From contig JANOAI010000378.1 of assembly GCA_031411055.1 (NCBI GenBank), positions 1 to 16,691 on the forward strand: DNA of 16,691 bases, written 5' to 3'. Below the pieces are notes generated by a model that saw only the letters and a list, made by a program, of their open reading frames with translations, did not search any database and was not told where the DNA came from. The translations under genes and the position numbers were made by a program. This stretch comes from JAIYDQ01 sp031411055 (GTDB lineage Bacteria > Planctomycetota > Planctomycetia > Pirellulales > Pirellulaceae). Each line of letters begins with the position of its first letter. Position 1 is the stretch's first letter. Shown here in pieces: positions 16,092 through 16,691 of the stretch.

Positions 16092-16137
16092 TTTACCCAA
16101 ACCGTTTATACGTTTATACTGCAACGTGTGGCAACGT
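16092..16137. promoter_or_regulatory. Overlapping divergent promoters with tandem direct repeats
   Basis: Minus strand, for the glycosyltransferase: TTGCCA (16134-16129), an 18-base spacer, then TATAAA (16110-16105), with a second TATAAA copy at 16118-16113. Plus strand: TTTACC (16092-16097), a 17-base spacer, then TATACT (16115-16120). The same stretch contains two kinds of tandem repeat: CGTTTATA twice without a gap (16103-16110, 16111-16118), and GCAACGT twice at an exact 10-base period (16121-16127, 16131-16137). One-turn spacing of the second pair is what a dimeric regulator site could look like. Sigma-70-like hexamers are recognised by eye only. Confidence 0.45.
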
Positions 16138-16153
16138 TTTAGCGAATTAATTC

Positions 16154-16264
16154 TTGCGACGCAGTTCTTGTGCGATCGATTCGTCCGGTGGAATCCTGGC
16201 GAAGTTGATTGAACTGGAACGACGCAAGAACGCAGCGTTACGCCAAATGTTTTCGGGGCGTTAA
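16154..16264 (+). CDS. Possible 36-residue small protein or gene remnant ahead of a strong terminator
   Basis: Between the plus-strand promoter candidate and the terminator at 16299-16337 a short open frame begins with TTG at 16154 and ends with TAA at 16262-16264. The peptide ends in a charged helical segment, ILAKLIELERRKNAALRQM, which reads more like real protein than random translation. An in-frame stop at 16148-16150 limits it upstream, and there is no ribosome binding site. It may be a small gene, the tail of a decayed gene, or chance within a non-coding RNA of about 210 nt. An overlapping frame from GTG at 16126 to a stop at 16210-16212 is about as long and is not excluded. I do not recognise a family. 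Confidence 0.22.
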   Translation: MRRSSCAIDSSGGILAKLIELERRKNAALRQMFSGR

Positions 16265-16298
16265 TTTGTCAAAACAGCGTCAAGCTTAACGATACTTA

Positions 16299-16337
16299 GA
16301 GTCGCGAATCGATAAAAAGATTCGTGACTCTTTTTTT
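16299..16337 (+). terminator. Strong Rho-independent terminator on the plus strand
   Basis: GAGTCGCGAATC (16299-16310) pairs with GATTCGTGACTC (16319-16330) over 12 bp, including one G-T (G-U) pair, around the loop GATAAAAA. It is followed directly by seven T (16331-16337). The opposite strand has no matching T-run after the stem, so it works for plus-strand transcripts. No clear plus-strand gene lies between the start of the glycosyltransferase (16019) and this site, so a small transcript from the promoter near 16120 is the simplest source. Confidence 0.85.
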
Positions 16338-16650
16338 GTGATTTCCTGAAAGTCGCCGCCGACCAGCGCTTAATTATTAAACCACATCGCATTATATGAG
16401 GTAAAGCTCTTCAATTGTCTAAATTCGAAAGCGTCCTCCATGTTCCACTATAGAGTGCAATCGGTATCCGCGATTCCAGTCTCGACGAACTTTGCATTTA
16501 CTCGATTGATGTTAAACTACCTGCAAGTCGACGGCATCGAATTCGAGAAAATCGACGCTCGATTTTTTTCGACTATCCAAGATTAAACAATCGACGCAAC
16601 CCATTGGTGTTTTTTCTAGAGCATTTTCATGAACGACGTAGGCTTGGAAA
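16338..16650. other. Intergenic region without a recognisable gene
   Basis: About 310 bases with no convincing frame on either strand. The only structure noted is an A/T-tract hairpin at 16543-16572: AAAATCGA (16548-16555) pairs with TCGATTTT (16559-16566) around CGC, and an outer TCGA at each end pairs after a small internal loop. Because it runs A-tract, short stem, T-tract it could be a weak bidirectional terminator, but the GC part is only four pairs. Confidence 0.4.
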
Positions 16651-16691
16651 ACGGGGTCAGGTACCAAAAGCCGGAACGGCCCTTCGGGTGC
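16651..16691. repeat. Edge of a REP-like repeat (partial, cut by window end)
   Basis: The final 41 bases contain GGGGTCAGGTACC (16653-16665) followed by a GC-rich palindromic stretch with GGCCCTTCGGGTG. From memory of planctomycete and other genomes, a GGGGTCAGGTACC-type edge marks REP sequences associated with IS200-like (RAYT) transposases. The related block CCGACCCTTCGGGTCTC occurs in the structured element at 6728-6744. The rest of the element, and any transposase gene, would lie beyond the window. Confidence 0.4.

Noticed and set aside
15756..16142. 128-codon plus-strand open frame
   Set aside because: Largely antisense to the TPR region of the glycosyltransferase gene; the final part over the promoter region has no coding character.
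16127..16337. 6S RNA, tmRNA or SRP RNA
   Set aside because: The size would fit 6S RNA, but I could not trace a convincing closing stem with central bubble, and no tmRNA or SRP signature motifs are present.
1..16691. Phage, toxin-antitoxin, defence or transposase genes
   Set aside because: No frame on either strand shows motifs of these classes; the coding part is ordinary transport, hydrolase-type and planctomycete-specific exported genes.

Overview
The window looks like a chromosomal piece of a planctomycete, most likely of the Pirellulaceae/Pirellulales. The main evidence is a planctomycete-type cytochrome protein (PSCyt1-DUF1549-DUF1553) coupled to a DUF1501 gene. Supporting signs are a secreted Cys-type sulfatase, a TPR/SPINDLY-type O-GlcNAc transferase, moderate GC content, few clear Shine-Dalgarno sites and palindromic repeats between genes. 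The assignment rests on gene content only; no rRNA or tRNA gene was seen.

Layout. (1) 1-4033, minus strand: a high-affinity phosphate uptake operon pstS-pstC-pstA-pstB, with pstB cut by the window edge. A candidate Pho box and -10 element lie upstream of pstS (4074-4116). PstA carries a large extra loop. (2) 4245-5627, plus: a secreted sulfatase, divergent from pstS and convergent with an AIM24-family gene (5636-6328, minus). (3) 6329-7099: about 770 bp without a convincing gene, filled from 6523 on by nested inverted repeats and two further palindromes. (4) 7100-7753, minus: a TPR-like protein whose 5' end is unclear and may be truncated. (5) 7968-12451, plus: a c-type-cytochrome PSCyt/PSD protein and a Tat-exported DUF1501 protein, coupled by an ATGA overlap. 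(6) 12672-13664, minus: a Tat-exported DUF3500-like protein, convergent with the DUF1501 gene. (7) 13791-16019, minus: a 742-residue TPR-GT41 glycosyltransferase. (8) 16020-16691: a compact divergent promoter region with tandem repeats, a strong plus-strand intrinsic terminator with no obvious gene in front of it, and at the very end the edge of a REP-like repeat.

How the genes fit together. PstS binds phosphate outside the inner membrane, PstC and PstA form the channel, and PstB hydrolyses ATP. The sulfatase, the cytochrome/DUF1501 pair and the DUF3500 protein are all predicted to be exported, which fits the polysaccharide-degrading life style usual for this group, but their substrates cannot be read from the sequence. 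I see no clear new defence or mobile system. The parts least explained by known families are the structured repeat at 6523-6831 and the orphan transcription unit at 16092-16337.
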